Source: DATBLE01 sp036555585 (GTDB lineage: Bacteria > Actinomycetota > Thermoleophilia > Gaiellales > Gaiellaceae). From it: DNA of 64,000 nt. Where the stretch lies: NCBI GenBank assembly GCA_036555585.1, contig DATBLE010000027.1, positions 62,001 through 126,000 on the forward strand. Reading direction: 5' to 3'. This document shows, piece by piece, positions 23,068 through 31,471 of this stretch (positions are counted from its first letter, which is position 1; every line of letters starts with the position of its first letter). The position numbers and the translations under genes are program-made. A model generated the notes under the pieces. It did not search any database. It saw nothing but the letters and a program-made list of their open reading frames with translations, and was not told the origin of the DNA.

Positions 23068-23952
23068 ATGGCAGAGCTCCACGTCGCGCGCCGGCCGGCG
23101 CTCGAGCGGCCGGTCCTGATCGCCGCGTTCCGCGGGTGGAACGACGGAGGGCAGGGGGCGTCGCTCGCGGCCGGCTATCTGGCGAAGGCCTGGGATGCAC
23201 GCCGCTTCGCCGAGATCGACCCGGAAGGGTTCTTCGACTTCCAGGCGACGCGCCCGCAGGTCCGGCTGGAGGAGGGGCTCACGCGGCGGATCGACTGGCC
23301 CGAGACGGTCTTCTACCACGCTCGGCCCGAGGGGCTGGGCCGCGACGCCGTCCTGCTGCTCGGCATCGAGCCGAACCTGCGCTGGCGGACGTTCTCCGGC
23401 CTGATCGTCGACTTCGCGAAGGAGCTCGAGGTCGAGCTGATGGTCACGCTCGGCGCCCTGCTCGCCGACGTCCCGCACACGCGCGACGCGCCGGTGACAG
23501 GCAGCGCGACCGACCCGAGCATGGTCGAGCAGCTCGGTCTCCAGGCGTCGCGCTACGAGGGGCCGACCGGCATCGTCGGCGTCGTCCACGACGCTTGCAA
23601 GCGCGCGAGCATCCCCTCGGCGAGCCTCTGGGCGGCGGTGCCGCACTACGTCTCGCTCGCTCCGAGCCCCAAGGCGGCCGCCGCGCTCTGCGGGCGGCTC
23701 GGCGACCTCCTCGGCGCCGAGATCGACACCGCCGAGCTCGACGAGGCGGCGGAGGCGTACGTCCGCCAGGTGAGCGAGGCGATCGCGACCGACGAGGAGA
23801 CCGCCGCCTACGTCGAGGAGCTCGAGCGGCGGGCAGACGAGATCGACGAGTCGGACATCCCGTCGGGCGACACGCTGGCCGCCGAGCTGTCTCGCTTCCT
23901 CCGGGAGCGCGACGAGCAGGGCGGCAGCGGGCCGGCGGCGACCGACCAGTAG
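23068..23952 (+). CDS. PAC2-family (proteasome-assembly-chaperone-like) protein
   Basis: 294 residues. The PAC2 fold signature is at the N-terminus (RPVLIAAFRGWNDGGQGASLA), with the conserved LLGIEPNLRWRTFSG and VTLGALLADVPHTR ... GIVGVVHD segments. Actinobacterial PAC2 proteins are linked with the proteasome/Pup system by homology only; no proteasome gene lies here. The C-terminal quarter is acidic and helical. It ends 3 bp before a GGGTC-type repeat. Confidence 0.9.
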   Translation: MAELHVARRPALERPVLIAAFRGWNDGGQGASLAAGYLAKAWDARRFAEIDPEGFFDFQATRPQVRLEEGLTRRIDWPETVFYHARPEGLGRDAVLLLGIEPNLRWRTFSGLIVDFAKELEVELMVTLGALLADVPHTRDAPVTGSATDPSMVEQLGLQASRYEGPTGIVGVVHDACKRASIPSASLWAAVPHYVSLAPSPKAAAALCGRLGDLLGAEIDTAELDEAAEAYVRQVSEAIATDEETAAYVEELERRADEIDESDIPSGDTLAAELSRFLRERDEQGGSGPAATDQ

Positions 23953-23954
23953 CC

Positions 23955-23984
23955 AGGGTCAGACCCCTTCCGGGGTCAGACCCT
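23955..23984. repeat. GGGTC-type palindromic repeat, copy 2
   Basis: Arms AGGGTC-A-GACCCC (23955-23967) and GGGGTC-A-GACCCT (23972-23984) with a TTCC loop and an A-A mismatch in mid-stem. It lies between the convergent PAC2 and DipZ stop codons and may act as a bidirectional terminator. Confidence 0.85.
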
Positions 23985-23988
23985 CCAG

Positions 23989-25632
23989 CTAGCCGAACGT
24001 GAAGGCGTAGGCCGAGACGCCGGGCGAGAAGCGCAGCTCCAGCACCGCGTCGTCGACCGAGCGGCCGTCGACGAGGGTGTACAGCCGGTCGGAGGTCACC
24101 TTCACCGCCCCGCGCGGCTTCCCGTCCACGAGCACGCGCACGGTTCCGTGGCCGCCGAGGACGAGGTAGACCTTGCGCGCGTTGTAGTGGAGCTCGAGAC
24201 GGGCGTCCTTGCCGGCGACGATCTGTTGCGCGTGCACCGTCCAGCGGCCGCTGTAGGCGAGCTCGTCCGGGGCGAGCGCGGCCGGGAAGGCGTAGGTCGC
24301 TTCCTTGTCACGACGGATCGGCGAGCCGGCGAAGCGGTCGATCCGCGCCCAGCCCAGATACGACTCGGGCGTCAGCGTCCCCGACGGCGTCAGGTCCCGG
24401 AGCCGGTCGGACGCGGGCGAGGCGGGCTTCTCGCCGAGCAGGCTCCGGATCGTCTCCTCGGTCTCGCCGTACTCGCCCTCGCCGAAGTGCGCACGGCGAA
24501 CGTGGCCGCTCCGGTCGATCAGGTACTCCGCCGGCCAGTACTGGTTGCCGTAGGCGTTCCACGTGCCGTAGCCGTTGTCGAGCGCCACGGGATAGCGCAC
24601 GCCCAGGCGCTTCGTCGCGCCGCGGACGTTCGACGGCACGTGCTCGAAGGCGAACTCGGGGGTGTGCACGCCGACGATCACGAGACCGGCCTTCCGGTAC
24701 ATGCGGTCCCAGGCCTCGAGGTGGGGGAGCGTGCGCAGGCAGTTGATGCACGAGTAGGTCCAGAAGTCGATCAGGACGACCTTGCCGCGCAGCTGCGCCA
24801 TGGTCAGCGGGGCGCTGTTCAGCCACTCGTCGACGCCCGCGAAGTCCGGTGCCGGCCCGTAGTCGGGCAGGCCGTCCGCTCCCGCGGCGGCCGCGGTCGC
24901 CGGCGCGCGCTCGGTGACGTTCTTCGTCCGCTCGAAGGCCTTCCTGCCGGACGCGCTCGCCTCGGTGTTGTCCTGGAGGAACTGCGTCCAGTTCGGCAGC
25001 CGCGTCTGGAGCTTCGTGTCGAGGTCGAAGATCAGGGCGAACCCCGACGCGGCCAGGATGACGCCGAAGGCGACGCGAAAGCGCTGGACGCCGACGCGCA
25101 ACGCGCCCGCGGCGCGACGGCCGCCGATCGCGATCGCGAGCAGGACGGCCGAGACGCCGAGCGTGTAGGCGACCGCGACCGCGAACGTCTTGAAGCCGAA
25201 CTCGTGGGCGGAGGCCGAGATCGTCACGAACCCGATCGCCGGTCCGCCGCAGGGGACGAAGACGAACCCGAGCGCGCAGCCGAGCAGGAAGCCGCCGCCG
25301 AGGTCCCCGGACGGGCGGCGCGAGAGCCGCGTGAGCGGCCGCTCGATCCAGACGCCGACCTGCGGGAAGATCAGCGTCGCCGCGAGCAGGAAGAGCATTC
25401 CGATCGACAGGTTCCGGAGCAGGTCCTTCGGCAGCCCCAGCGCGTCCAGGAGCAGCGCGGCGAAGAGGATCGAGACGAGGAACGTGAAGGCGAGCCCGGC
25501 GATGATCGCGAACGGGCGGCGGCGGCTCTCGCCCGCGCCGCCGGCGAAGACGATCGGCAGTACCGGCAGAACGCACGGCGACACCGCCGTGATCAGTCCT
25601 GCCACGAACGCGAAGACGATCGCGAGGACCAT
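23989..25632 (-). CDS. dipZ: DipZ-like protein: CcdA membrane domain fused to thioredoxin domain
   Basis: 547 residues. The N-terminal CcdA/DsbD-beta domain (about 1-215, six helices) has its redox cysteines in AVSPCVLPVLP and FVPCGGPAIGF. An extracytoplasmic thioredoxin/TlpA domain (about 265-400) has the CxxC site in YSCINCLR. A beta-rich carbohydrate-binding-like domain fills the C-terminus (about 420-547). The protein carries reducing power across the membrane to extracytoplasmic thiols, as in mycobacterial DipZ. It begins 6 bp after the helicase stop, so the two are probably co-transcribed. Confidence 0.93.
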   Translation of the reverse strand: MVLAIVFAFVAGLITAVSPCVLPVLPIVFAGGAGESRRRPFAIIAGLAFTFLVSILFAALLLDALGLPKDLLRNLSIGMLFLLAATLIFPQVGVWIERPLTRLSRRPSGDLGGGFLLGCALGFVFVPCGGPAIGFVTISASAHEFGFKTFAVAVAYTLGVSAVLLAIAIGGRRAAGALRVGVQRFRVAFGVILAASGFALIFDLDTKLQTRLPNWTQFLQDNTEASASGRKAFERTKNVTERAPATAAAAGADGLPDYGPAPDFAGVDEWLNSAPLTMAQLRGKVVLIDFWTYSCINCLRTLPHLEAWDRMYRKAGLVIVGVHTPEFAFEHVPSNVRGATKRLGVRYPVALDNGYGTWNAYGNQYWPAEYLIDRSGHVRRAHFGEGEYGETEETIRSLLGEKPASPASDRLRDLTPSGTLTPESYLGWARIDRFAGSPIRRDKEATYAFPAALAPDELAYSGRWTVHAQQIVAGKDARLELHYNARKVYLVLGGHGTVRVLVDGKPRGAVKVTSDRLYTLVDGRSVDDAVLELRFSPGVSAYAFTFG

Positions 25633-25638
25633 CGCTGA

Positions 25639-28104
25639 CTATTCGGACGCGGAAGCCTGCCCGGTTGTTACGGATTCGTTCGCCTCGGCGGCGGGCTCCG
25701 AGCCGTTCTGCTCGGCTCCGCCCTGGTTCACCGGAGCCGCGGCCGGCTTCTTCTTCCGCCGGCGACGGCGGCGGCGGCCGGGGTGTGCCTTCGGCGCGGG
25801 GAGGTCGTCGGCGAGCGCGGTCGCGACCTCGCCGATCGAGCCGAGGGCCTCGCGGGCGGCCTCGAGATGGTGGTTCGCGCGCGGCGTGTACGCGTCGGCC
25901 GAGGCGAGCAGCGCGGCGGCCGTCCCGATCGGCAGGTCCTTCGCCGCCGCGGCGAGCTTGACCGCGTTCTCCTCGTGGCGCTGGCCGCGTGAGTTGGCGA
26001 GCGCGCCGAGCAGCCGCTTGGCCTCGGGGTACTCGGCGCTCGCCTTGCGGTCGAGCACCTTCCGCACCGCGCGGGCAAGCCGCCAGGTCCAGCGGGCGAG
26101 GATCTGATCGGGCGCGTCGGGCTTGCCCTCGCCGATCGCCCGGAGCAGGACGCGCACGCCCTGCACCCGGTCCTTCTCCCAGGGCGGTGCCTGCGTGACC
26201 AGGGTGACGAGGTCGTCGAAGCTCATTCGGTCGACCGGCGTCGAGACCCGGTCGGAGAGCGCCATCAGCCGGAGGCGCCGGTTGGCGTTCTCGGCCGCGC
26301 AGGTGAAGAGGAACTGGTCGAGCGCCGCCTTGCTCGCCCGCGCGCTCAGCTTCTCGACCAGCCCGACCCGGTCGTCGAAGCGGGCCTGGCGGCCGGCGAT
26401 CCGGGCCCAGAAGCGCTGCTCCTCCTCGTCGAGGTAGCGCGGGTCGACGCGCTGCCACTCGCGCTGGATCACCGCCAGGCGGCGGTTGACGTCGGGCGTG
26501 ACCGGGACCAGCCACGGCGCCGGCGACAGACGGCGGCGGGCGCGGCGCTGCACGCGGCGGCGCGGCGCCGGCGTCACGCGCGCCCCCTCGCGGTAGAAGT
26601 CCGCGCCGAGCAGCGAGTGCAGCGTGACCACGCGGTCGGAGTGCGTCGCGCCCTTCTGGACGAAGTCGACGACGACGCCCGCCTCCTTGCGCGGGTGCAG
26701 GCGCATGATCCGCCCGATCCGCTGCTGGTAGACACGGCGGCTGGCCGTCGGCGCCAGGTGCATGACGACCGTCGCGCGCGGCGAGTTCCAGCCCTCGGCG
26801 AGCAGCATCGCGTTGACGAGCACGTCGATCTCGCCGCGCTCGTAGCCGGCGAGGATCTCCGCGAGGCGAACCGGCGGGGTACGCCCGCTGACCGCCTCCG
26901 CCTTCAGGCCGGCGGCACGGAACTCCTGGGCGAGGTTGTAGGCGTGGTCGACGCCGGCCGCGTAGACGATGCCGGGCGTCGAGTCGAACCGGTCGCGGTA
27001 GAGGCTGGCGGCGGCCTGGTTGAGGGCGACGTGGTCGAGCACCTTGGCCAGCGCGACCTGGTCGAAGTCTCCGCCCACGATCGGAACCGAGTTGATCGCG
27101 GCCGCCGGTGGGACGCGCAGGCAGCGCAGCGGCGCGATCAGCCCCCGCCTCGCCGCGTCCCCCAGCGGGAGGTCGTCGACCGAGGCCGGGAAGACGTCCG
27201 ATACCTGCTTCGCGATCAGCTGCTCGGTCGCGGTCATGCCGACGTAGACCGGCTCGGGGAAGCTGCGGATCGCCGCGCTCGTCTTCTCGCCGAGCGCCGT
27301 GTGCGCCTCGTCGCAGATGACCAGCTGGTACGCGTCGCGGTTCAGCTCCTGCACGTGCCGGGCGAACCAGGCGTACGTCTGGATCGTGATCGGGGCGCGC
27401 ACGGAGGCCGTCCCCTTGCCGGTGATCTCCGGCGTGATCCGGTCGCCGTAGCCCTCGTCCTTCAGCTCGCGGTTGAACTGGCTGACCAGCAGCCGCCGGT
27501 GCGTGAGGATCAGGACGCCGATGGTGCGGGCCGCCTCGACGAAGCCGGCGGCGGCGATCGTCTTGCCCGACGCCGTCGGGTGGCGGAAGCGGTAGCGGCG
27601 AATCGCGCCCGGGTCGGTCTGCGGCAAGCTCTCGCCCTGTTGCTCGAGCTCCTCGAGCTCGTCGGCGGAGTCGCCGTTCTCCCCGTTCTCCTCGTACTCG
27701 TCCTCCTCGAACTCGTCGTCCTCGTCGGCGACCGCCTCGGGCTGGCGCTGCGAGGCGGCGATCAGCTCGGTCAGCATCCCGGCGAGCGCGTCGACCTGGT
27801 GTCGGCGCAGCTCGGTGCCCGACTTGAGGTGCGGCGGCTTCTCGCTCAGCACGCGCTCCAGCCCCAGCATCAGCGCGTAGCGGATCTTCCACTCGGAGGA
27901 GGGCTCCCGCGCCCCCGCGTCCAGCTCGGCGAGAGCGTCGTCGAAGGCGCGGCGGCGAGCGGTCCCGGGCGCGAGCACCTGGCCGGGGTCCTCGTCGGGA
28001 TGCAGGAAGGGCTCGCCTGCCCACGCCGCGGCCCGCTCGGCCGAAGCAACGAGCGGGCCCGTCGCCTCAGGCGCGGTCAACGGTTGAGCGATCGTTTCCT
28101 GCAT
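25639..28104 (-). CDS. DEAD/DEAH-box helicase with acidic insertion and basic tail
   Basis: 821 residues, superfamily 2 helicase. Walker A is HPTASGKTIAAAGF (about 175-188), motif II CDEAH (about 264-268), motif III VGMTATE, motif V VLVNAMLLAEGWN and motif VI QRIGRIMRLHP. A strongly acidic low-complexity segment (about 122-166) is inserted just before Walker A, and a long helical C-terminal region ends in an Arg/Lys run (GRRRRRRRKKKP) and a Glu/Ala tail. The role is unknown; this type resembles stand-alone or restriction-like repair helicases. ATG 28104 is chosen; a TTG at 28170 would add 22 residues. Confidence 0.88.
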   Translation of the reverse strand: MQETIAQPLTAPEATGPLVASAERAAAWAGEPFLHPDEDPGQVLAPGTARRRAFDDALAELDAGAREPSSEWKIRYALMLGLERVLSEKPPHLKSGTELRRHQVDALAGMLTELIAASQRQPEAVADEDDEFEEDEYEENGENGDSADELEELEQQGESLPQTDPGAIRRYRFRHPTASGKTIAAAGFVEAARTIGVLILTHRRLLVSQFNRELKDEGYGDRITPEITGKGTASVRAPITIQTYAWFARHVQELNRDAYQLVICDEAHTALGEKTSAAIRSFPEPVYVGMTATEQLIAKQVSDVFPASVDDLPLGDAARRGLIAPLRCLRVPPAAAINSVPIVGGDFDQVALAKVLDHVALNQAAASLYRDRFDSTPGIVYAAGVDHAYNLAQEFRAAGLKAEAVSGRTPPVRLAEILAGYERGEIDVLVNAMLLAEGWNSPRATVVMHLAPTASRRVYQQRIGRIMRLHPRKEAGVVVDFVQKGATHSDRVVTLHSLLGADFYREGARVTPAPRRRVQRRARRRLSPAPWLVPVTPDVNRRLAVIQREWQRVDPRYLDEEEQRFWARIAGRQARFDDRVGLVEKLSARASKAALDQFLFTCAAENANRRLRLMALSDRVSTPVDRMSFDDLVTLVTQAPPWEKDRVQGVRVLLRAIGEGKPDAPDQILARWTWRLARAVRKVLDRKASAEYPEAKRLLGALANSRGQRHEENAVKLAAAAKDLPIGTAAALLASADAYTPRANHHLEAAREALGSIGEVATALADDLPAPKAHPGRRRRRRRKKKPAAAPVNQGGAEQNGSEPAAEANESVTTGQASASE

Positions 28105-28108
28105 AGGG

Positions 28109-28126
28109 GCAGCGCCGATGCGCTGC
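28109..28126 (-). promoter_or_regulatory. Hairpin just upstream of the helicase start
   Basis: Perfect 7-bp arms GCAGCGC / GCGCTGC with a 4-nt loop, ending 5 nt before the ATG at 28104, in a leader that would start near 28163 from TATGCT (28170-28175). It may limit ribosome access. Confidence 0.35.
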
Positions 28127-28216
28127 GACTTCCGAGAGAGCGCCCGAAGCAAGGCCGGGCCGCGTTGCAAGCATAGCTGCTCGGGACGGTGGGCGAGCAG
28201 GGGCGATACTTGCGCC

Positions 28217-28888
28217 GTGACCGACTGGACGGCGCTCTACGAACGCGAGGCGGAGCGCTACCGCGACGGCGAGGCGCGGGTGAAGGAGGACATTCCTCGG
28301 TCCGCTCCCGACGCGGTTCGCGACGAGCGGCAACGCCAGCTCACCCGCATGGGGAATGCCGCCTGGGGAGCGGGCCTCTGCCTGCTGATGGAGGGGAAGG
28401 ACGCCCGCCCGTGGCTCCGGCTGGCGGCCGAGCGCTGGCGCGAGAGCTACGCCGACGCGCCGCCCGGGAGCTGGGGCCGGCCGATCGGCGCGATCAAGGC
28501 GCTCGTGCTCGCCGGTGACCGGTCCGGCGCGGAGGACGCCGCCCGCTGGGCGCTGGCCGAAGGCGTGGCCGAATCGGAGTCTCCGATCGGCCGCTACGCC
28601 GCCGCTCTCGCCTGCGCGGTGCTCGGCGACTGGGAGCACGCCCGCATCAACGCCGACGCCATCCGGATCCGCGACGACTTCCCGCGGGACGTGGGCGACG
28701 CTCTGGCGATGATCGCCGCCGAGGACGTGGTCGGCTACGTCCAGGCGGTCGAGTCGGTGCTGGAGTCGTTCGAGACCCGGGACGAGTACCTGGAGGACGT
28801 GCCGGTCGCCGACACGGTGATCGTGCTCCAGGCGCTGGCCGCCGGCCGCAACATGGCGGCGGATCTGACGTCTGATCTCCTGCCGTGA
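28217..28888 (+). CDS. Hypothetical helical protein, 223 residues
   Basis: No family recognised with confidence. The protein is alpha-helical with TPR-like alternation (WLRLAAERWRESYADAP, GAEDAARWALAEG, AALACAVLGDWEHARINA), suggesting a scaffold or helical-repeat fold. GTG 28217 follows GATACT by 6 nt and gives the natural start; no signal peptide. Its TGA overlaps the GTG of the next small gene (GTGA), which supports both genes. Confidence 0.75.
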   Translation: MTDWTALYEREAERYRDGEARVKEDIPRSAPDAVRDERQRQLTRMGNAAWGAGLCLLMEGKDARPWLRLAAERWRESYADAPPGSWGRPIGAIKALVLAGDRSGAEDAARWALAEGVAESESPIGRYAAALACAVLGDWEHARINADAIRIRDDFPRDVGDALAMIAAEDVVGYVQAVESVLESFETRDEYLEDVPVADTVIVLQALAAGRNMAADLTSDLLP

Positions 28889-29037
28889 GATCTCTGTGGA
28901 AGTGGCGGGCCGAGCGACGGGACCGGAAGCGCCGCAAGGAGGCCGAGCGCCTCGGCCAGGCCGATCCCGAGGAGCTCCGGCGGCTGCGCGAGCTCACCTC
29001 GCCGGTCAAGGCGCGGTGGGGGTACTACCCGAAATAG
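28885..29037 (+). CDS. Small basic hypothetical protein, 50 residues
   Basis: Begins at GTG 28885, overlapping the previous stop by GTGA. The first half is very basic (SLWKWRAERRDRKRRKEAER) and the end reads SPVKARWGYYPK. No family recognised; possibly nucleic-acid binding or a partner of the 223-residue protein. Its TAG stop runs directly into a GGGTC-type hairpin, so the hairpin may have replaced the original 3' end. Confidence 0.65.
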   Translation: MRSLWKWRAERRDRKRRKEAERLGQADPEELRRLRELTSPVKARWGYYPK

Positions 29038-29064
29038 GGACTGACCCCGGAGGGGTCTGTCCCT
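29036..29064. repeat. GGGTC-type palindromic repeat, copy 3
   Basis: Arms AGGGAC-T-GACCCC and GGGGTC-T-GTCCCT with a GGA loop and T-T mismatch; begins inside the stop codon of the 50-residue gene and ends 4 bp before the convergent phosphogluconolactonase stop. Confidence 0.88.
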
Positions 29065-29067
29065 GGA

Positions 29068-29742
29068 CTAGACGCCGGCAGCGGCAGCCCGGTCGAGGAC
29101 GGCGATCGTCCGCAGGCCGCGCACCAGGCTGGCGGGCGTCTCCGGCGATGGCTCGGCGGCGAACGCCCGGCGCACCGCCTCGGCCTTTCCTTCCCCGGTG
29201 ACGAGGTAGACCATCGTCCGCGCGGCCGCGAGCACCGGACGGGTCAGCGTCACGCGCGGGACGAACGGCTCGAGGCCGGCCTCGGCCGGGACCGCGCGCC
29301 GCTCGGTCTCGTCGAGAGCCGGTGCGTTCGGGAAGAGCGAGGCGGTGTGGCCGTCGGGGCCGATCCCCATCACGGCGAGGTCGAGCGTGACGCCCTCGAG
29401 CGCCGCGTCGTACTCTGCCGCCGCCTCCTCGGGCTCGAGCTCGCCGCGGATGCGATGCACCTCGGCCGGCTCACGAGCCAGGCCGTCGAGCAGCGATTCC
29501 CTGACCGTGCGGTAGTTCGAGCGCCCGTCCGCAGGCGGGACGCAGCGATCGTCGATCCACCAGAGCTCGACCCGCCCCCAGTCGGGACGGAGGATGGCCG
29601 CCCGCTCGTAGGCCGGCCGCGGGCCTGAGCCGCCCGAGAGCCCGATGTGCCCGTCGGCCCCTGCCGCCTCGGCGATCAGACCCGCCGCGGTCTCGCCGGC
29701 CTCCTCGGCGGTCTCGACGATTCGGAGCTCGACGTCGGTCAT
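29068..29742 (-). CDS. pgl: 6-phosphogluconolactonase (pentose phosphate pathway)
   Basis: 224 residues, DevB/SOL type. The signature MGIGPDGHTASLFPN (about 127-141), the early HIGLSGGSGPRPAYE phosphate loop and VELWWIDDRCVPP are all present. It hydrolyses 6-phosphogluconolactone after the glucose-6-phosphate dehydrogenase step; no zwf or gnd is adjacent. ATG 29742 shares one base with the proC stop (TGATG), so the two are coupled. Confidence 0.94.
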   Translation of the reverse strand: MTDVELRIVETAEEAGETAAGLIAEAAGADGHIGLSGGSGPRPAYERAAILRPDWGRVELWWIDDRCVPPADGRSNYRTVRESLLDGLAREPAEVHRIRGELEPEEAAAEYDAALEGVTLDLAVMGIGPDGHTASLFPNAPALDETERRAVPAEAGLEPFVPRVTLTRPVLAAARTMVYLVTGEGKAEAVRRAFAAEPSPETPASLVRGLRTIAVLDRAAAAGV

Positions 29743-30554
29743 CAGTCCGAGTCCGCGAGCTCCTGCGAGCGCTCCATGGCCGCCTGGATCGCGTTCAGGA
29801 ACGCGGCCCGCACCCCTGCCGACTCCAGCTCACGGATCGCCCTGATCGTCGTCCCGCCCGGCGAGGTGACGGCCTCGCGCAGCTCGACCGGATGGACGTG
29901 CTCGTCGCGGAGGAGCTTGGCGGTGCCCAGCATCGTCTGGACGACGAGTTGGGTCGTCACCTCGCGCGAGAGCCCGAGCAGGAGCCCGGCCTCGATCATC
30001 GCCTCTGCGAGCAGCGCGAAGTAGGCGGGGCCCGAGCCGGAGACGGCGGTGACGGCGTCCATGTACGGCTCCGGCACGCGCACGACCGGGCCGAGGTGGG
30101 AGAGGCACTCCTCGGCGAGCGCGAGGTCCTCCTCGTTCGCGTGCGCGCCGGCGCAGACGCCGGCGATCCCCTCGTGCACGATCGACGGTGCGTTGGGCAT
30201 GGCGCGAACGACCGGGACGGCCTCGGCGATTCGCGCCTCGATCCGCGCGGTGCGGATTGCGGCCGCGACCGAGAGCACGGTCTGGTCGGGTGCGAGCAGC
30301 GGTCCGATCTCCCCGAGGAGCGCCTCGATGTCCTGCGGCTTCACCGAGATCACGACGAGGCCTGCGCCGGCCGCCGCCTCGCCGTTCGACGACGTCGCCT
30401 CGACCCCGAAGCGGCTGCGCAGCTCGCCGAGGCGCTCCTCGCGACGGCTGGAGGCGACGACCTCCGACGGCTCGCGCCACTCCGCGCTGAGCAGCCCGCC
30501 CAGCAGCGACGCGCCGATCTTCCCGCACCCGAGGATCGCGACACGCCGGTTCAC
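29742..30554 (-). CDS. proC: Pyrroline-5-carboxylate reductase
   Basis: 270 residues, the normal ProC length. The NADPH fold starts AILGCGKIGASLLGGL; VISVKPQD, VRAMPNAP and AVSGSGPAYFALLAEAM followed by SPGGTTIRAI are the family signatures. It makes proline from P5C. GTG 30554 has a TAGACT box 6 nt upstream (leaderless). Operon with pgl. Confidence 0.95.
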   Translation of the reverse strand: MNRRVAILGCGKIGASLLGGLLSAEWREPSEVVASSRREERLGELRSRFGVEATSSNGEAAAGAGLVVISVKPQDIEALLGEIGPLLAPDQTVLSVAAAIRTARIEARIAEAVPVVRAMPNAPSIVHEGIAGVCAGAHANEEDLALAEECLSHLGPVVRVPEPYMDAVTAVSGSGPAYFALLAEAMIEAGLLLGLSREVTTQLVVQTMLGTAKLLRDEHVHPVELREAVTSPGGTTIRAIRELESAGVRAAFLNAIQAAMERSQELADSD

Positions 30555-30560
30555 GGCTCG

Positions 30561-30566
30561 AGTCTA
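30561..30566 (-). promoter_or_regulatory. -10 box of proC
   Basis: TAGACT, 6 nt before GTG 30554. Confidence 0.5.
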
Positions 30567-30587
30567 CGCAGCCGGGTCCGTCGGTTC

Positions 30588-31424
30588 TCACGCGGCGCGT
30601 GCAACCGGCAGCAGGCCCTTCGCGTAGCCGGCGAGCAGGTAGACGCTCGCGAGCCCCGCCCATTCGCCGTAGGGCTCGAGCAGCTCGGCCGTCTCCCAGC
30701 CCTCGACGCGGTGGCCGCGCATGGCCGCGAGCAGCTTCACCAGCCCGAGGTCTCCCTCGAGGCCGCGTTCGAACCGGCCGAGGCCCTGGAGGCAGACGAC
30801 GCCGACCGACCACGGGCCGAGGCCGCGCTCGCGCTGGAGCCGGTCGGCGACGGCGTGGGTCGTTTCCGCCTTCAACCGTTCCAGTTCGGTCGCGCGGGTC
30901 AGGCGGGCCAGGGTCGCGCCACGGCGGGCGTGGAGGCCCAGCCGGCGCAGCTCCGCCGGAGCGAAGCGGGCCAGGTCGGCGGTCGTGGGCGGGATGCTCA
31001 GCCCGTCGCGGCGTCCGGTGGCGGCGCGGATGATCCGCCGCTCCATCGCGCGCGCCTCGCTGGCCAGGATCAGCTGGCCGCACAGCGCGCGGAGCAGGGC
31101 GTGCGCGACGGTCGCGAGCCGAACGGGGCGCAGGCCGCGCAGCCGCCGGACGGCCGGGCCGAGGAGCGGGTCGCGCCGGAAGCGCAGCACGAACGGCGTG
31201 TGGTCGTCGTCCAGCCCGAGGCAGAAGCGGAGCTGCTCGAGCGCGTCCTCGCCGGTTGCGCGGACGCAGACGAGGCCGTCCGGGCGTTGCCACGCGACCG
31301 CGCGGCCTGCCGGGACGACCGCGTCGAGGATCCCGTCCTGGAAGCGGCGGGTGGCGTCGGAGGCGCCGCGCGCCGAGAGGGCGAGCGAGTAGGGGCCGCG
31401 AGGGCGCAGGTCGGCGGCGACCAC
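30588..31424 (-). CDS. DNA-3-methyladenine glycosylase II-like (AlkA type, HhH-GPD)
   Basis: 278 residues. An N-terminal AlkA-N-like half precedes the HhH-GPD domain, in which LGPWSVGVVCLQGLGRFE is the helix-hairpin-helix and GDLGLVKL carries the catalytic Asp. LCGQLILASEARAMERRI matches the QQxS-like helix of AlkA proteins. It excises alkylated bases. GTG 31424 has a TATGCT box 6 nt upstream; the promoter is back-to-back with that of the FAD oxidoreductase. Confidence 0.85.
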   Translation of the reverse strand: MVAADLRPRGPYSLALSARGASDATRRFQDGILDAVVPAGRAVAWQRPDGLVCVRATGEDALEQLRFCLGLDDDHTPFVLRFRRDPLLGPAVRRLRGLRPVRLATVAHALLRALCGQLILASEARAMERRIIRAATGRRDGLSIPPTTADLARFAPAELRRLGLHARRGATLARLTRATELERLKAETTHAVADRLQRERGLGPWSVGVVCLQGLGRFERGLEGDLGLVKLLAAMRGHRVEGWETAELLEPYGEWAGLASVYLLAGYAKGLLPVARAA

Positions 31425-31430
31425 CGGGCG

Positions 31431-31436
31431 AGCATA
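31431..31436 (-). promoter_or_regulatory. -10 box of the AlkA-like gene
   Basis: TATGCT, 6 nt before GTG 31424. Confidence 0.5.
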
Positions 31437-31459
31437 GTCGGCGCCCCGGGTGACCCCAG

Positions 31460-31465
31460 TACGCT
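31460..31465 (+). promoter_or_regulatory. -10 box of the FAD oxidoreductase gene
   Basis: TACGCT, 6 nt before ATG 31472. Confidence 0.5.
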
Positions 31466-31471
31466 TCGTCG

